From assembly GCA_031553755.1 (NCBI GenBank), contig JAVBKZ010000020.1:1-48397 (forward strand): a stretch of DNA of 48,397 bases, read 5' to 3'. The translations under genes and the position numbers were made by a program. The notes below the pieces were generated by a model. The model saw nothing but the letters and a program-made list of their open reading frames with translations, made no database searches and had not been told where the DNA came from. This stretch comes from JAIRVZ01 sp031553755 (GTDB lineage Bacteria; Bacteroidota; Bacteroidia; Bacteroidales; Azobacteroidaceae). This document shows positions 27,301-35,499 of this stretch, piece by piece (position 1 is the stretch's first letter; every line of letters begins with the position of its first letter).

Positions 27301-27848
27301 CATTTTTTCAATAATGGGATGGCGTGTTCGATGTGTTCTTTCCCTGTTTTTCCGCTTACAAATTTTTTATCTTTAAAAAGTTGTCCGGCCAATAATTCGT
27401 CAGAGTGACAAAGCGCCTGGTGATTTTCGGTATGATAACAACGATAAATCGTATCGCGGCGGGCGTCATTCCACCAATATTTGAAATCGAGGGCGCAGGT
27501 TTCTATCTCTTGTAATAGTTTCGCGGATAATTGAGGTTTCTTTTTATTCAGGTAATTCATCCGTAAAATTCCACCTAAGGTAAAATCGTTACAATCCCTA
27601 TTAGAATAAATAAAATCAATGGCTTTACGAACGCTATCTTCCCTCACTCCCACTCCTGATTCCATCCGGGAAATCTGGGGAAAAATACAATATCGCCCCT
27701 GTTCTCCATCATTTTCGGATGCGAATTCCATAAAGGCTTCACGACGTTGTTCGTAAGTTCCTTCCGGAACTAATTGAAAATCATCAGCTATTAATGGAAA
27801 TGCCATTAACAACACACAAACTAAACAATAGAGATTTAATCGAGACAT
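24336..27848 (-). CDS. Large secreted two-part carbohydrate-active-like protein (alpha/alpha-toroid-like N-terminus, DUF3863-like C-terminus)
   Basis: A 1170-residue secreted protein (signal MSRLNLYCLVCVLLMAFPLI, then ADD). Residues ~25-560 look like a helical toroid plus beta-sandwich lyase: WWNDARRDTIYRCYHTENHQ, GAMGCSHGRAYAHTVKGCR, then HENVVICIYNPLSKG and NVETYRTPEYMLS. This pattern resembles polysaccharide lyases of the PL8/heparinase type, but no family is certain. Residues ~650-1160 look like a second domain: EAAGLKWRGRYSWDWHANVG, KSVGSWFIDAHTLAYMYDKY, DGYTLWGGYWNQAYYPSRK. This resembles Bacteroidota DUF3863/DUF3864 proteins, whose role is unknown. The length and two-part design suggest a natural fusion. 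It is followed on the same strand, going leftward, by the ABC-F gene, 146 bp away; upstream is the GH18-like gene with a 5-bp gap, so they likely share an operon. Confidence 0.7.
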   Translation of the reverse strand: MSRLNLYCLVCVLLMAFPLIADDFQLVPEGTYEQRREAFMEFASENDGEQGRYCIFPQISRMESGVGVREDSVRKAIDFIYSNRDCNDFTLGGILRMNYLNKKKPQLSAKLLQEIETCALDFKYWWNDARRDTIYRCYHTENHQALCHSDELLAGQLFKDKKFVSGKTGKEHIEHAIPLLKKWMDYKFRFGFSEWLSTTYYDVDILILTNLYDFAEDPSIRKQAGSLLDALFYDMALNNFHGAMGCSHGRAYAHTVKGCRKEPTSSILKLVFGVGSYNMNICMGAASLISSGYRCPEIIQKIAVDYSTAIRNRQRLSINVQDAPKYGLSYGEDDLNLYWGMQEFIHPMTVRASKKVSEKYDVWPYRDYDKVIRRYDEEVKNHGKIVNYNVDCFAMSEANVETYRTPEYMLSCVNDFRPGSPGYQQHIWQSTLGVDAVVFTTHPGGKHERGTPNYWAGNAVIPRAVQHENVVICIYNPLSKGGMNLTHAYFPKIAFDETIQKGNWTFGRKGDGFVALYSCNPVTWKEDMNGVLNDLVAEGRKNTWICEMGSRGQYGNFNSFVEKISSSQIECDSIRVSYQSPSQGKMKFGWADPFEINGKAIDITGYPRFDNPFSQTDFNSRKIKINYKGKSLTLDEEYIPGVTQAPRIVNIINFIRQCEPRSETITEEVLYQTVVSQINQLKQYNLPGTFLLQYDALINPRYPVLLKNACEMEAGAWWEITQPHVEAAGLKWRGRYSWDWHANVGFATGYTPEEREKLVDTYMEKFKSIFGHYPKSVGSWFIDAHTLAYMYDKYQITASCNCKDQIGTDGYTLWGGYWNQAYYPSRKNAYMPAQTEKGQIGVPIFRMLGSDPIYQYDNGLGGKYQGVISLEPVYKDAGGNRQWVEWFLKSITDESCLAFNYTQAGQENSFTWKDMKNGLEIQIPMLDSLRRLKKIQIQTLEESGKWFKEQFPVTPPTAIAALTDIRDEDNKTVWFNSRYYRANLLWKGSSFRFRDIHLFDEKYQSDYLTKAGTSTQCIYTTLPFVDGFMWSTNEVLAGLKFVCINKKGIASEILMDDPVVTEISGKELLVECKSQTGELFRILFKEDRFEVSRENSRTGMKWVLELQTAPGKELPFVSIDKKEIKAKQNGFDYNINCSRGKIEKSGKSTMAVLRLVPETDKLEIDCSVRR

Positions 27849-27853
27849 GGTTA

Positions 27854-29725
27854 TTATTTTTTTACAAATTTACAGGTATAAGGAATATTGACATTATCAG
27901 TAAAACGTAAATGTAACAAGTAGACACCTCTCTCCAAATCGGCAACTCGAATCGACCCGTTAAAATTATTTTCAGTCATCATGCGCCTGCCCTGTAGATC
28001 GGTTATCGTTATTTCCGCGACATTCCGGTTACTGATATTTACGAACAAAGTTTCTGAGACAGGATTGGGAAATACGGAAATTTCATTTTCCAACCTATTT
28101 CCGGGCAAATCCATTGCTGAAACATCAACTAATTCCCAATCGTTGCTCATATCATCATAAGAATTACTTAATACGATTGCGGCTCCGGCGTCTAATTCTT
28201 TTCCTGTTTCTACTGAAATATATTTGCTACTGTGTTGCGGAGTAATCTTATAAAATCCTGATTCACTGCCGGGAATAATTATATTCCGTTGATTATCCAC
28301 TTGCCTGTAGGTGCTTAATTCAAGTTCCTGGTCTTTTTCGTAATCCAGGTTTTTTACATGAATTGATTTCCTTGTCGAGACATTAAGCAGATTATAAACT
28401 CCATTCGACCAATTACCCAATTTCCATTGTTGAACTTCATCATTTCTAAACGGTTGTTGCCGCAAGTTAACTCCCTCCGTTATGTTTTCAGTTTCCGGCG
28501 TCAGGTATAATCCGCTTTTTTTATTTTTTATATAATATGTTTTATTTTCTAACGAAAGTACGCCATTTGCTGATATTTTCCAAGAAACTACCGGTTTTCC
28601 GTTAGGCAATACTGTCAATTCACTTGTATCTGATGTAAGCACAAGAGATTCCCCGGTACAATTATCTTTGGCGAATAGTTCTATTTTATAACCTTTTCCA
28701 ACTTTTAAGGAAGTCAATGAATCGGTTTTAAATCCATGGACATCAATTGTGTAATTAGAAAAATCCCCGATATCAAAACCAGAAGAAACGCCGTTAAATC
28801 CAGTCTTAGAATAAACTGTCACCGCCGGGAAGAATTTACCTTGCCTGACAACGGCACCTCCTCCAAAGACATCTGTAATCGTTTTGGCATATGTTTTCAA
28901 ATTAAAAGTATTGTCGTTATATACCCAAAGAAAACCTCCTTTTACCGATGAATTGCTTTTCCATGTTGCCATTTGATTTCTAATAGCTGTGCTTCCGCCT
29001 TCCATATACGATAATAATCCCGCATTCATGGTAATTCCTCCCATTTTCCATCCATCGGGATTACCCAAATTTCCGGCGCCCCCGTCATAACACTGTAAAT
29101 CAATCCGGTCAATCGCTCCCGGACGTTGGGTATTCATTTCATTAACAAAACTTTGCCAGAATGATTTACGAGTATAAGGGGCAATCGTTGTTTTAAATCC
29201 CAAATCATAAAGCATGATGTGAAACTTGGATGCGGTTTCCACATCATATATATGTTCATCATCGTTGTTAAACGCCTCCATTAAAGGAATCGCGTCTTTC
29301 AAGGCTTTGAAATTTTTATATAAAATACTGGAAGTTCCTGTTCCCTGTGCTTTAACCAGATTTTTTATCTTATCATAAGAATAATTATTCCAACCTCCGA
29401 TACAAGATTCAACTCTCCTGACTGACGAATTTCCGGTTCTCAACGCTGTTACATCGTCTATGTAATATGGGTGTTTGGAAGCGAATTTATAAACTCCACC
29501 GGCACAAAGCGTATCGCCATCCATTGTTAACGATCCATCTTGTTCTACGTTGACATTGAACAATATAACGTAGGTAAATCCGGATTCTTTCAAGGTGGGT
29601 ACGGTTACCGTACGTTCCCTACGAAAATGTCCTCCGACATAAATTCCGGATTGAGCTAAAACAACGATTCCTAAAAAAAAGAAAAAAGATGTTGAAAGTA
29701 ATATTTTTTTACCGATCGAATTCAT
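27854..29725 (-). CDS. Secreted GH18-like protein with ricin-type lectin domain and T9SS sorting tail
   Basis: A 623-residue protein with signal peptide (KKILLSTSFFFFLGIVVLAQ). Residues ~20-290 look like a TIM barrel of chitinase/endo-N-acetylglucosaminidase type: GFTYVILFNVNVEQDGSL, PLMEAFNNDDEHIYD, DRIDLQCYDGGAGN and GGFLWVYNDN match the strand ends of GH18 barrels, but the DxxDxDxE motif is not clear, so catalysis is doubtful. Residues ~390-535 are a ricin-like beta-trefoil (YYIKNKKSGLYLTPETE, EVQQWKLGNWSNGVYNL). The last ~80 residues form a T9SS type A sorting domain (VFPNPVSETLFVNISNRN, ITDLQGRRM, GVYLLHLRF). This shows that the organism uses type IX secretion. It is 5 bp from the 24336 gene and 25 bp after the GH105 gene. 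Confidence 0.8.
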   Translation of the reverse strand: MNSIGKKILLSTSFFFFLGIVVLAQSGIYVGGHFRRERTVTVPTLKESGFTYVILFNVNVEQDGSLTMDGDTLCAGGVYKFASKHPYYIDDVTALRTGNSSVRRVESCIGGWNNYSYDKIKNLVKAQGTGTSSILYKNFKALKDAIPLMEAFNNDDEHIYDVETASKFHIMLYDLGFKTTIAPYTRKSFWQSFVNEMNTQRPGAIDRIDLQCYDGGAGNLGNPDGWKMGGITMNAGLLSYMEGGSTAIRNQMATWKSNSSVKGGFLWVYNDNTFNLKTYAKTITDVFGGGAVVRQGKFFPAVTVYSKTGFNGVSSGFDIGDFSNYTIDVHGFKTDSLTSLKVGKGYKIELFAKDNCTGESLVLTSDTSELTVLPNGKPVVSWKISANGVLSLENKTYYIKNKKSGLYLTPETENITEGVNLRQQPFRNDEVQQWKLGNWSNGVYNLLNVSTRKSIHVKNLDYEKDQELELSTYRQVDNQRNIIIPGSESGFYKITPQHSSKYISVETGKELDAGAAIVLSNSYDDMSNDWELVDVSAMDLPGNRLENEISVFPNPVSETLFVNISNRNVAEITITDLQGRRMMTENNFNGSIRVADLERGVYLLHLRFTDNVNIPYTCKFVKK

Positions 29726-29750
29726 AATAAATTAATTTACAGACGATTAA

Positions 29751-30887
29751 TTATTCTAAGAAAGCTGTCGCGCACCAAATTACCGGAGCCTGTCCATGCA
29801 TATCTCCTGTAATTTTTTTTCTATCCAAATAATATTGCCTGCTGTTCTCTTTGTTCGTTCCCTGACAGACGTTTTGTATATCTCCGTTTTCGTTGATGTG
29901 GGATGTCAACGCAATCCAAGCCTTTTCTGCAACAGGAGCAAACGTTTTAGAATCGAGCCATCCTCGTTTTACACCTGTTATCATGGCGTATGCAAACATA
30001 CCGGTCCCTGATGTTTCGGCCCAAGATTGAGGATCGTCTACCAATTGTCCCCACATTCCATCCGAACGTTGATTATCTTTGAGCGTATTCATCATTTTTT
30101 TGTATTGAGAAAGGATTCTTTTCCTGTAAGGATTGTCTTGAGGCAATGTTTTCAATAATTCTGTCATACCCGCAGCCATCCATCCGTTACCGCGCGCCCA
30201 AAAGAAGGGAACATCTCCGGCATGATAAAACAATCCATTCGGACGTTGTATAGAATCTAAGTAAGTAACCATTTCAAATGCGGCACGTTCGATATATTTT
30301 TTATCGTTAGTTACTAAAAACGCCTGCGATTGAATGGTAGTTATCATATACATATCATCAATCCAAAAGCGGGTTTGCCAACTCAAACCAGAATCAAGTA
30401 ATTTTTTATATTTTTCCGCGTTTTTTGTATTTTCGGGCATTTCCCATTGTTTATCGGCATAATCAATACCAATATGGTAAAAACATTTGTTGTTTGTTTG
30501 TAAATATAATTCCAAGGGAATTGAACCAAACACGGTATGGTCTACATGGTCGGGTTGCGGCACTAAGCGTTTATTTTTTCCCAATAAAGAATAATAGCGT
30601 TGTTCTAATTTATCAGACAGTCCTTTATCTTTAACCGTTTTAGAAAACCTTAACGCTCCCAGCCAAGTGCAGACTTCGGGATATGTGACTTCTCCTGTCT
30701 TTGTTTCTTCAATTCCTCCGAAATTACGGAAAGGAAAAGATAAATATCTGTTCGCTATTTTCGTTCCTACTTCCAACGGAGATTTTCCTTCCGGAAACTT
30801 ATCAAATATATCATTGTTTGCTACACATGATATAGAGATTAAAAAACCGGCCAAAATCAAACTGGCAACACTCCTTACATTGTTCAT
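29751..30887 (-). CDS. GH105/GH88-type unsaturated glucuronyl hydrolase
   Basis: A 378-residue enzyme that hydrolyses the unsaturated uronic acid left at the end of oligosaccharides by lyases, using hydration of the double bond. The alpha6/alpha6 barrel shows WLGALRFSKT, DHTVFGSIPLELYLQT, the catalytic-Asp block RFWIDDMYMITTIQSQAFL and FFWARGNGWMAAGMTELLK, then SDGMWGQLVDDPQSWAETSG. This is the YteR-like (GH105) set. The N-terminus ends in SISCVANND, which could be a lipoprotein signal or a plain signal peptide. Together with the lyase-like 24336 protein it suggests breakdown of a uronic-acid polymer, though the polymer is not known. First gene of a minus-strand cluster. Confidence 0.9.
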   Translation of the reverse strand: MNNVRSVASLILAGFLISISCVANNDIFDKFPEGKSPLEVGTKIANRYLSFPFRNFGGIEETKTGEVTYPEVCTWLGALRFSKTVKDKGLSDKLEQRYYSLLGKNKRLVPQPDHVDHTVFGSIPLELYLQTNNKCFYHIGIDYADKQWEMPENTKNAEKYKKLLDSGLSWQTRFWIDDMYMITTIQSQAFLVTNDKKYIERAAFEMVTYLDSIQRPNGLFYHAGDVPFFWARGNGWMAAGMTELLKTLPQDNPYRKRILSQYKKMMNTLKDNQRSDGMWGQLVDDPQSWAETSGTGMFAYAMITGVKRGWLDSKTFAPVAEKAWIALTSHINENGDIQNVCQGTNKENSRQYYLDRKKITGDMHGQAPVIWCATAFLE

Positions 30888-31090
30888 AATAATTAAGCTT
30901 AAAATTTTAAATTACTATTTGTTTTTTACTATCATATAATTTCAGATTTTCAGATATTTTAATTGCCTATAAATCAAAATATTAAAAATTATTTTTATGT
31001 AAGTATTTTATGTATTTTATTTTTACATATAAATTTGAAACATTAATTTATGGAATCACATAGGTTCAAAATCTTTGATTTAATACAAAA

Positions 31091-31120
31091 AAATATGGAA
31101 ACGAGTAGAAAATACCCGTT
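31091..31120 (-). terminator. Hairpin terminator after the GH97 gene
   Basis: AACGAGTA (31100-31107) pairs with TACCCGTT (31113-31120), with a G-U wobble in minus-strand RNA. A T-rich stretch (complement of 31088-31093) follows. It separates the GH97 transcript from the GH105 cluster and the 277-bp intergenic region contains no other clear signal. Confidence 0.5.
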
Positions 31121-31164
31121 AAAATTTATGTATAAATAATTGAAAGTTTACTTTAAGAATATAA

Positions 31165-33120
31165 TTAGTTTGATTTCAAATGGGCTGCCCAACCTCCATT
31201 CCGAACCATATTAATTGTTATTTTTTGATTTGATTTTACCAATGCCGTTTTTTTCCGGTAATCCATCGCTTGTCTTCCGGCATTGACTCCATCTTCAAAA
31301 GTCGTCATCTGATATGTTTTTCCATTTTGGAGAAAATCCAAATTAATTTCAATAGAGCGTGTTTTCTCTTTCCCATTACACATAGCTCCAATATACCATT
31401 GATCGCCTTTACGTTTAGCAACAACGAGTACTTCACCGGCCTCAGCATGTAACGCTTTCGTTTCATCCCAAGTAACGGGCACTCCGGCAATAAATTCGGT
31501 ACATTCTTTTTCGCGGTAATATAAAGTCGGATTGTCTGCCAACATTTGCAATCCTGTTTCGAAGACAACAAACATTGCCATCTGATTTACCCTTGTTCCT
31601 TTTCCCGCGTTATTAGGACGTTTCGCCGAATATACTTCCGGTTGCATATTGAGCATCGCTCCGGGCGTGAAATCCATCGGGCCAACGGCGTTCCGCATGA
31701 AAGGCAGGTAAGTTGTATTATCAGGATAGCATCCTCCACCTTGTTCTAATCCTCTCACGCCTTCATACGTCAGCACATTGGGATAACGATATTCCAATCC
31801 GGCAGGTTTGAACGAACCATGAAAGCTGACAAATAATTTATTTTTAGCCGCTTCTTTAGCTACCCGTTCGTAATAATTTACCATCCATTGGTCGCTTCGA
31901 TCCATGAAGTCTATTTTCACTCCGGCAACACCCCATTCGTTGAATGTTTTGAAAAGTTCGAAATGATTTTCAACAGTCAGCCAAGTGAGCCATAAGACAA
32001 TTCCTACATTTTTTTCTTTTCCATAACGGATTAATTCATGTACATCTACTTTAGGATTGGGAGTAAAAGGGTCGCGGGTACTCTTCGCCCATCCTTCGTC
32101 CATAATAATATACGGAATTCCAAATTTGGAAGCAAAATCGATATAATATTTGTATGTGTCGAGATTATAACCCGATTCAAAATTTACATCTTGTCCATAA
32201 GGACTCGCATCGTTCCACCATTCCCAACTGACTAATCCGGGCTTAATCCATTCTGTTGTTGTAAATTCACAAGGAGAAGCCAATTGACAAGTCATTGTAT
32301 TTTCAATCAATTGCCCATCGTTACGTGTAATCACAAAATAACGCCAAGGATATGTCCTTTTACCGGAAGTACTGGCAATGTAATCAGCTTCTTTTAATAT
32401 TTTCACACTGCGGTCTCCATCATCTCCAAATTCTAACGGATTGTTAGGAAATACGGCGTACATACCATTTTTATCCGACCCTTTCAAAAACATGCAAGGA
32501 TAATCAGACAAATCTGATTCTGAAATTAAAATTTTATATTGTTTTTTCGTATCAATCAGCACGGGAAGCGTCGACATTTTTCCCGAAGGAAGAAAATTCT
32601 TAGTTTGGATATGTGTGTACGGATTTTCGTACGAAGTTTTAAATGATTCCGTTTCTTGTAAATGAGCCAAATAATCACCGGGAAAATTGATAACAAAGTC
32701 TTCTCCCTTTACAATCGAAGTTCCTTTTTTATCAGTAATAAAACGGTAGGCTACTCCATTATCATATACTCTAAATTCAACAGTATAATTACCTTTAAAA
32801 CTCAATTTCATTAAGTTATATTGATTGTTTATCTCTGAAAATTTAAATGGAATAACCGGATTAATTTTTTCATTAACGGTTATCAATTTTTGCTTTTCCA
32901 ATTTAGGTTTATCTCCCAAATTTTCATTTTCGAGATTAAGACGCAAATAACAATTTTGAAGGATTTCTTCATTTCCACACGACACTGAATAGTAAATCTT
33001 GTCGGCTATAACTAAATTAACTTTCAATTCTCCGTTAGGAGACTTCACTTCTACCGTCTTTTGAGCAAACAATAAACATGAAGAAGAAAGTGCGAAAAGG
33101 ACAATAAATAACTGTTTCAT
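31165..33120 (-). CDS. GH97 glycosidase, probable retaining alpha-galactosidase type
   Basis: A 651-residue enzyme with signal peptide (MKQLFIVLFALSSSCLLFAQ). The N-terminal beta-sandwich (residues ~20-280) and TIM barrel with GH97 blocks EWIKPGLVSWEWWNDASPYG, PYIIMDEGWAKS, LWLTWLTVENHFELF and GVKIDFMDRSDQWMVNYYER are clear. The Asp in VKIDFMDRSD lies where retaining GH97 enzymes place the nucleophile, whereas inverting SusB-type enzymes have Gly there. That favours alpha-galactosidase-like activity, stated with moderate confidence. VTWDETKALHAEAGE is in the C-terminal domain. The start at 33120 gives a clean signal peptide. It is transcribed toward the GH105 gene but separated by a 277-bp gap with a terminator. 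Confidence 0.94.
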   Translation of the reverse strand: MKQLFIVLFALSSSCLLFAQKTVEVKSPNGELKVNLVIADKIYYSVSCGNEEILQNCYLRLNLENENLGDKPKLEKQKLITVNEKINPVIPFKFSEINNQYNLMKLSFKGNYTVEFRVYDNGVAYRFITDKKGTSIVKGEDFVINFPGDYLAHLQETESFKTSYENPYTHIQTKNFLPSGKMSTLPVLIDTKKQYKILISESDLSDYPCMFLKGSDKNGMYAVFPNNPLEFGDDGDRSVKILKEADYIASTSGKRTYPWRYFVITRNDGQLIENTMTCQLASPCEFTTTEWIKPGLVSWEWWNDASPYGQDVNFESGYNLDTYKYYIDFASKFGIPYIIMDEGWAKSTRDPFTPNPKVDVHELIRYGKEKNVGIVLWLTWLTVENHFELFKTFNEWGVAGVKIDFMDRSDQWMVNYYERVAKEAAKNKLFVSFHGSFKPAGLEYRYPNVLTYEGVRGLEQGGGCYPDNTTYLPFMRNAVGPMDFTPGAMLNMQPEVYSAKRPNNAGKGTRVNQMAMFVVFETGLQMLADNPTLYYREKECTEFIAGVPVTWDETKALHAEAGEVLVVAKRKGDQWYIGAMCNGKEKTRSIEINLDFLQNGKTYQMTTFEDGVNAGRQAMDYRKKTALVKSNQKITINMVRNGGWAAHLKSN

Positions 33121-33182
33121 TTATAGCGTTTTATGTTTAAAATCAATAAAATTATCTTGATTTTTAAGTAGAAAAGGTAGTG

Positions 33183-33743
33183 TTAATTCTTCAGGACTTT
33201 TTCAACATCTTCAAATATGTGTGATACGCGCGCGCGCGTACATTGAGCGATTTTCGACACGGCATTTTTTTTGAAAAGTTGCTTATATTTTCTTTCAACC
33301 AATACAAACTCAGACGAAAATGATTCCATTTCAGGCACTTTCGTTTGTATTTGTTTTTGAACTTCTTCCGGTTCAATATATTGAATATTTTTGATGGTTA
33401 TCTTGCAAAAGTTATCTTTATATTCAAATGCCAACACGTATTTCATATAAATACTGAATATCGCAAGCGTTTGACTTTCAATTTCCAAACAATCGACCGT
33501 CCGGCAAACGATTAATCCTGACAACGAATCATTGGCATTGATAACACTACTTTTATTCATAAACGAGTTATTTAACCAATAATTTATTTTTTCATGTATT
33601 TCCCCGGCATTTAATTGAGTGTTACATTCTTTTGTGAATACTACTTTATTATTCCGAACCGGAATAGAATCTTTTGTATACGAAATTTCCTGTCCCCAAC
33701 AAATAAAAGGAATGAACATAAATAAAAAAAATACTTTTTTCAT
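33183..33743 (-). CDS. Secreted DUF4468-like protein
   Basis: A 186-residue protein of unknown function. An upstream ATG at 33848 exists, but the start at 33743 gives a good signal peptide (MKKVFFLFMFIPFICWGQ) and is preferred. The mature part (VRNNKVVFTKECNTQLNAGE, LIVCRTVDCLEIESQTLAIF, CKITIKNIQYIEPEE) fits the DUF4468 fold of Bacteroidota envelope proteins, found beside many unrelated genes. Near the C-terminus the code for CTRARVS holds an alternating CG run. It sits 63 bp upstream of the GH97 start and might share its transcript. Family name is from memory. Confidence 0.7.
   Translation of the reverse strand: MKKVFFLFMFIPFICWGQEISYTKDSIPVRNNKVVFTKECNTQLNAGEIHEKINYWLNNSFMNKSSVINANDSLSGLIVCRTVDCLEIESQTLAIFSIYMKYVLAFEYKDNFCKITIKNIQYIEPEEVQKQIQTKVPEMESFSSEFVLVERKYKQLFKKNAVSKIAQCTRARVSHIFEDVEKVLKN
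33225..33240. repeat. Alternating CG palindrome within a coding region
   Basis: TACGCGCGCGCGCGTA is a 16-nt perfect palindrome in an otherwise AT-rich genome, inside the last 60 bp of the 33183-33743 gene. A gain or loss of one CG pair would shift the reading frame. Confidence 0.8.
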
Positions 33744-33949
33744 ATAATACATTATTTTAATTTGCAAAAACACTTTTTGAATTTCGAATTCGTCTCGACT
33801 TTTTATCAAACACGAGTAAAAGGAGATAGAGTATCCCATAATACACATCAGAATTTACGCTCAATCACTCCATATAACTCTTTGTTCAAAACCTATTATC
33901 TTATGTTTTTTTGTAAAAGTCAAGATAACTTCTTCGGGATAAAATTACA

Positions 33950-34009
33950 AAAAAATAATCCCAAATAACCATTTTTGCATAAAAAAAACAAAAATGGTTA
34001 TTTGGGATT
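33950..34009 (-). terminator. Strong terminator of the OmpA-like gene
   Basis: AATCCCAAATAACCATTTTTG with a perfect complement at 33989-34009 (21 bp stem, 33957-33977, 11-nt loop), followed on the minus strand by a T-run (33956-33950). It lies 22 bp after the stop at 34031 and blocks read-through toward the DUF4468-like gene. Confidence 0.85.
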
Positions 34010-34030
34010 ACCTCAGAAAACAGACAAAAT

Positions 34031-35278
34031 TTAGTCTATTTCTATCTCTACACGCCTATTTTGAGATCTTCCTTCGGCGGTAGCATTCGACGCGATCGGA
34101 TTTTCCGGACCGTATCCTTCGGCAGTAATCCTATTCGATGAAATTCCTTTTTCATTAAGATAATGTTTCACAGCATTCGCTCTTTCTTTAGAAAGCGTAA
34201 TATTTTTTTCATGGCTACCTGTATTATCCGTGTATCCTTTCAATCTTAAATTCCAGGAAGGATTAGCGGATAATGTTTCGGCCAATTTATTCAATGATTT
34301 GTGAGAACTTGATTTAATGACAGCTGAACCGGTTTCAAATTCCAACGTATTAAAAACGTCTTTAGCGATAGTTTCTTGCGCTTTTTTTATCGCCGCGATT
34401 TCTTCGGCTGTTTTCCTGTCTTTTGATGAAAGATTTTGAGATACGCTATTTAATTTAGTTTCCAACAATTTTATAGCTTCAGCTTGTTCTAAAGTAGCTA
34501 CACCAAGCTCCCTTGACACAATATCCTGATCGTTTATTTTCTTGTTCAAAATAAGGATTTCTTCTTGTAAAGCGATAATCGCCGGAGTGTATCTGTCTTC
34601 CGTACGAGCTTCCTTGTATGAAACATAACTAACATTTCTTATGTGTCTTTTTTCACCGCCAAATTTGAATTTAAATCCTAAAGAAGCAAGCAAAAATTCA
34701 TTACCTCTCACCACATTTTGCGCGTCTTGTTTCATATCCCATTCATTATGCCAACGATATTCACCTCCGATATTCATAGCGAAAACTTTGCTAAAGTTAT
34801 ATTCGATGGTTAAGCCGGTAGGAACTACAAGACAATTTCCATTGTCTTTCAGGCCTGAAAATGTATTGTCGTAATCAAAAAGACTGACACCTGCTCCAAT
34901 ATTTCCATAAAAATTTAACCGTTGCCAGTTGCCGCAACGATAAGGAGCCAACCAATTTGAGAAATTAACAGAAAGGTAAGCTGTTATTTCATTGGCTGTA
35001 GCTGTCACTTTTTTTCCAATTTCGGGATAATCCTGACTGTAAGGCAAATATGAATAATTTAATCCTAATCCCCACATCGGATTAAATGTATATTCCAAAT
35101 CTACACCTCCCCAATAATTAAGCCTGTCTTTTGTTGCATTAGACGGACCGGATTCTCTCATCATCAAAGCTCCTCCTTTAAGGCCTAAGGATAAATGAGA
35201 AAAATCTTCATTTTTGACTTGCGCGTTTGATGTTAAAACAATACTAACAATTGACAATAAAGTAATCAATTTTTTCAT
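34031..35278 (-). CDS. OmpA-family outer membrane protein
   Basis: A 415-residue envelope protein: signal peptide MKKLITLLSIVSIVLTSNAQ, an N-terminal beta-barrel of about 200 residues (WGVDLEYTFNP-like strands such as GGVDLEYTFNPMWGLGLNYS and AVYNFGGEYRW-like GGEYRWHNEWD), a coiled-coil-like linker (IALQEEILILNKKINDQDIV), and a C-terminal OmpA domain that binds peptidoglycan (LKGYTDNTGSHEKNITLSKE, GYGPENPIASNATAEGRSQN). The conserved Asp and Arg residues of OmpA domains are present in YTDNTG and EGRSQNRRV. It stabilises the outer membrane by linking it to the wall. It stands alone with its own terminator; the 221-bp region upstream shows a weak inverted repeat (CGGATTTA/TAAATCCG, 35387-35419) and no clear promoter. 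Confidence 0.92.
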   Translation of the reverse strand: MKKLITLLSIVSIVLTSNAQVKNEDFSHLSLGLKGGALMMRESGPSNATKDRLNYWGGVDLEYTFNPMWGLGLNYSYLPYSQDYPEIGKKVTATANEITAYLSVNFSNWLAPYRCGNWQRLNFYGNIGAGVSLFDYDNTFSGLKDNGNCLVVPTGLTIEYNFSKVFAMNIGGEYRWHNEWDMKQDAQNVVRGNEFLLASLGFKFKFGGEKRHIRNVSYVSYKEARTEDRYTPAIIALQEEILILNKKINDQDIVSRELGVATLEQAEAIKLLETKLNSVSQNLSSKDRKTAEEIAAIKKAQETIAKDVFNTLEFETGSAVIKSSSHKSLNKLAETLSANPSWNLRLKGYTDNTGSHEKNITLSKERANAVKHYLNEKGISSNRITAEGYGPENPIASNATAEGRSQNRRVEIEID

Positions 35279-35499
35279 GTTGTAAAAATTTAATATAATT
35301 AAAAAATAAAAAAAATATTAACACTTTTTTAAACATGCATGGATAGAAAAAAGTTCTACTATCTCCAAATAAAAATCAACAACTCCCGGATTTATTTCAA
35401 TTCATAGGTTTTAAATCCGTTCTTTTTTCTTTCAGGTAAGTTTATAAATTTTGCACTTCAAAAATCGCGCCAATTGTGAAAATATATTAAATTTCCAGT

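Noticed and set aside
35387..35419. Terminator after dacB
   Set aside because: CGGATTTA/TAAATCCG is spaced by 17 nt and lacks a T-tract on either strand; kept only as a weak inverted repeat.
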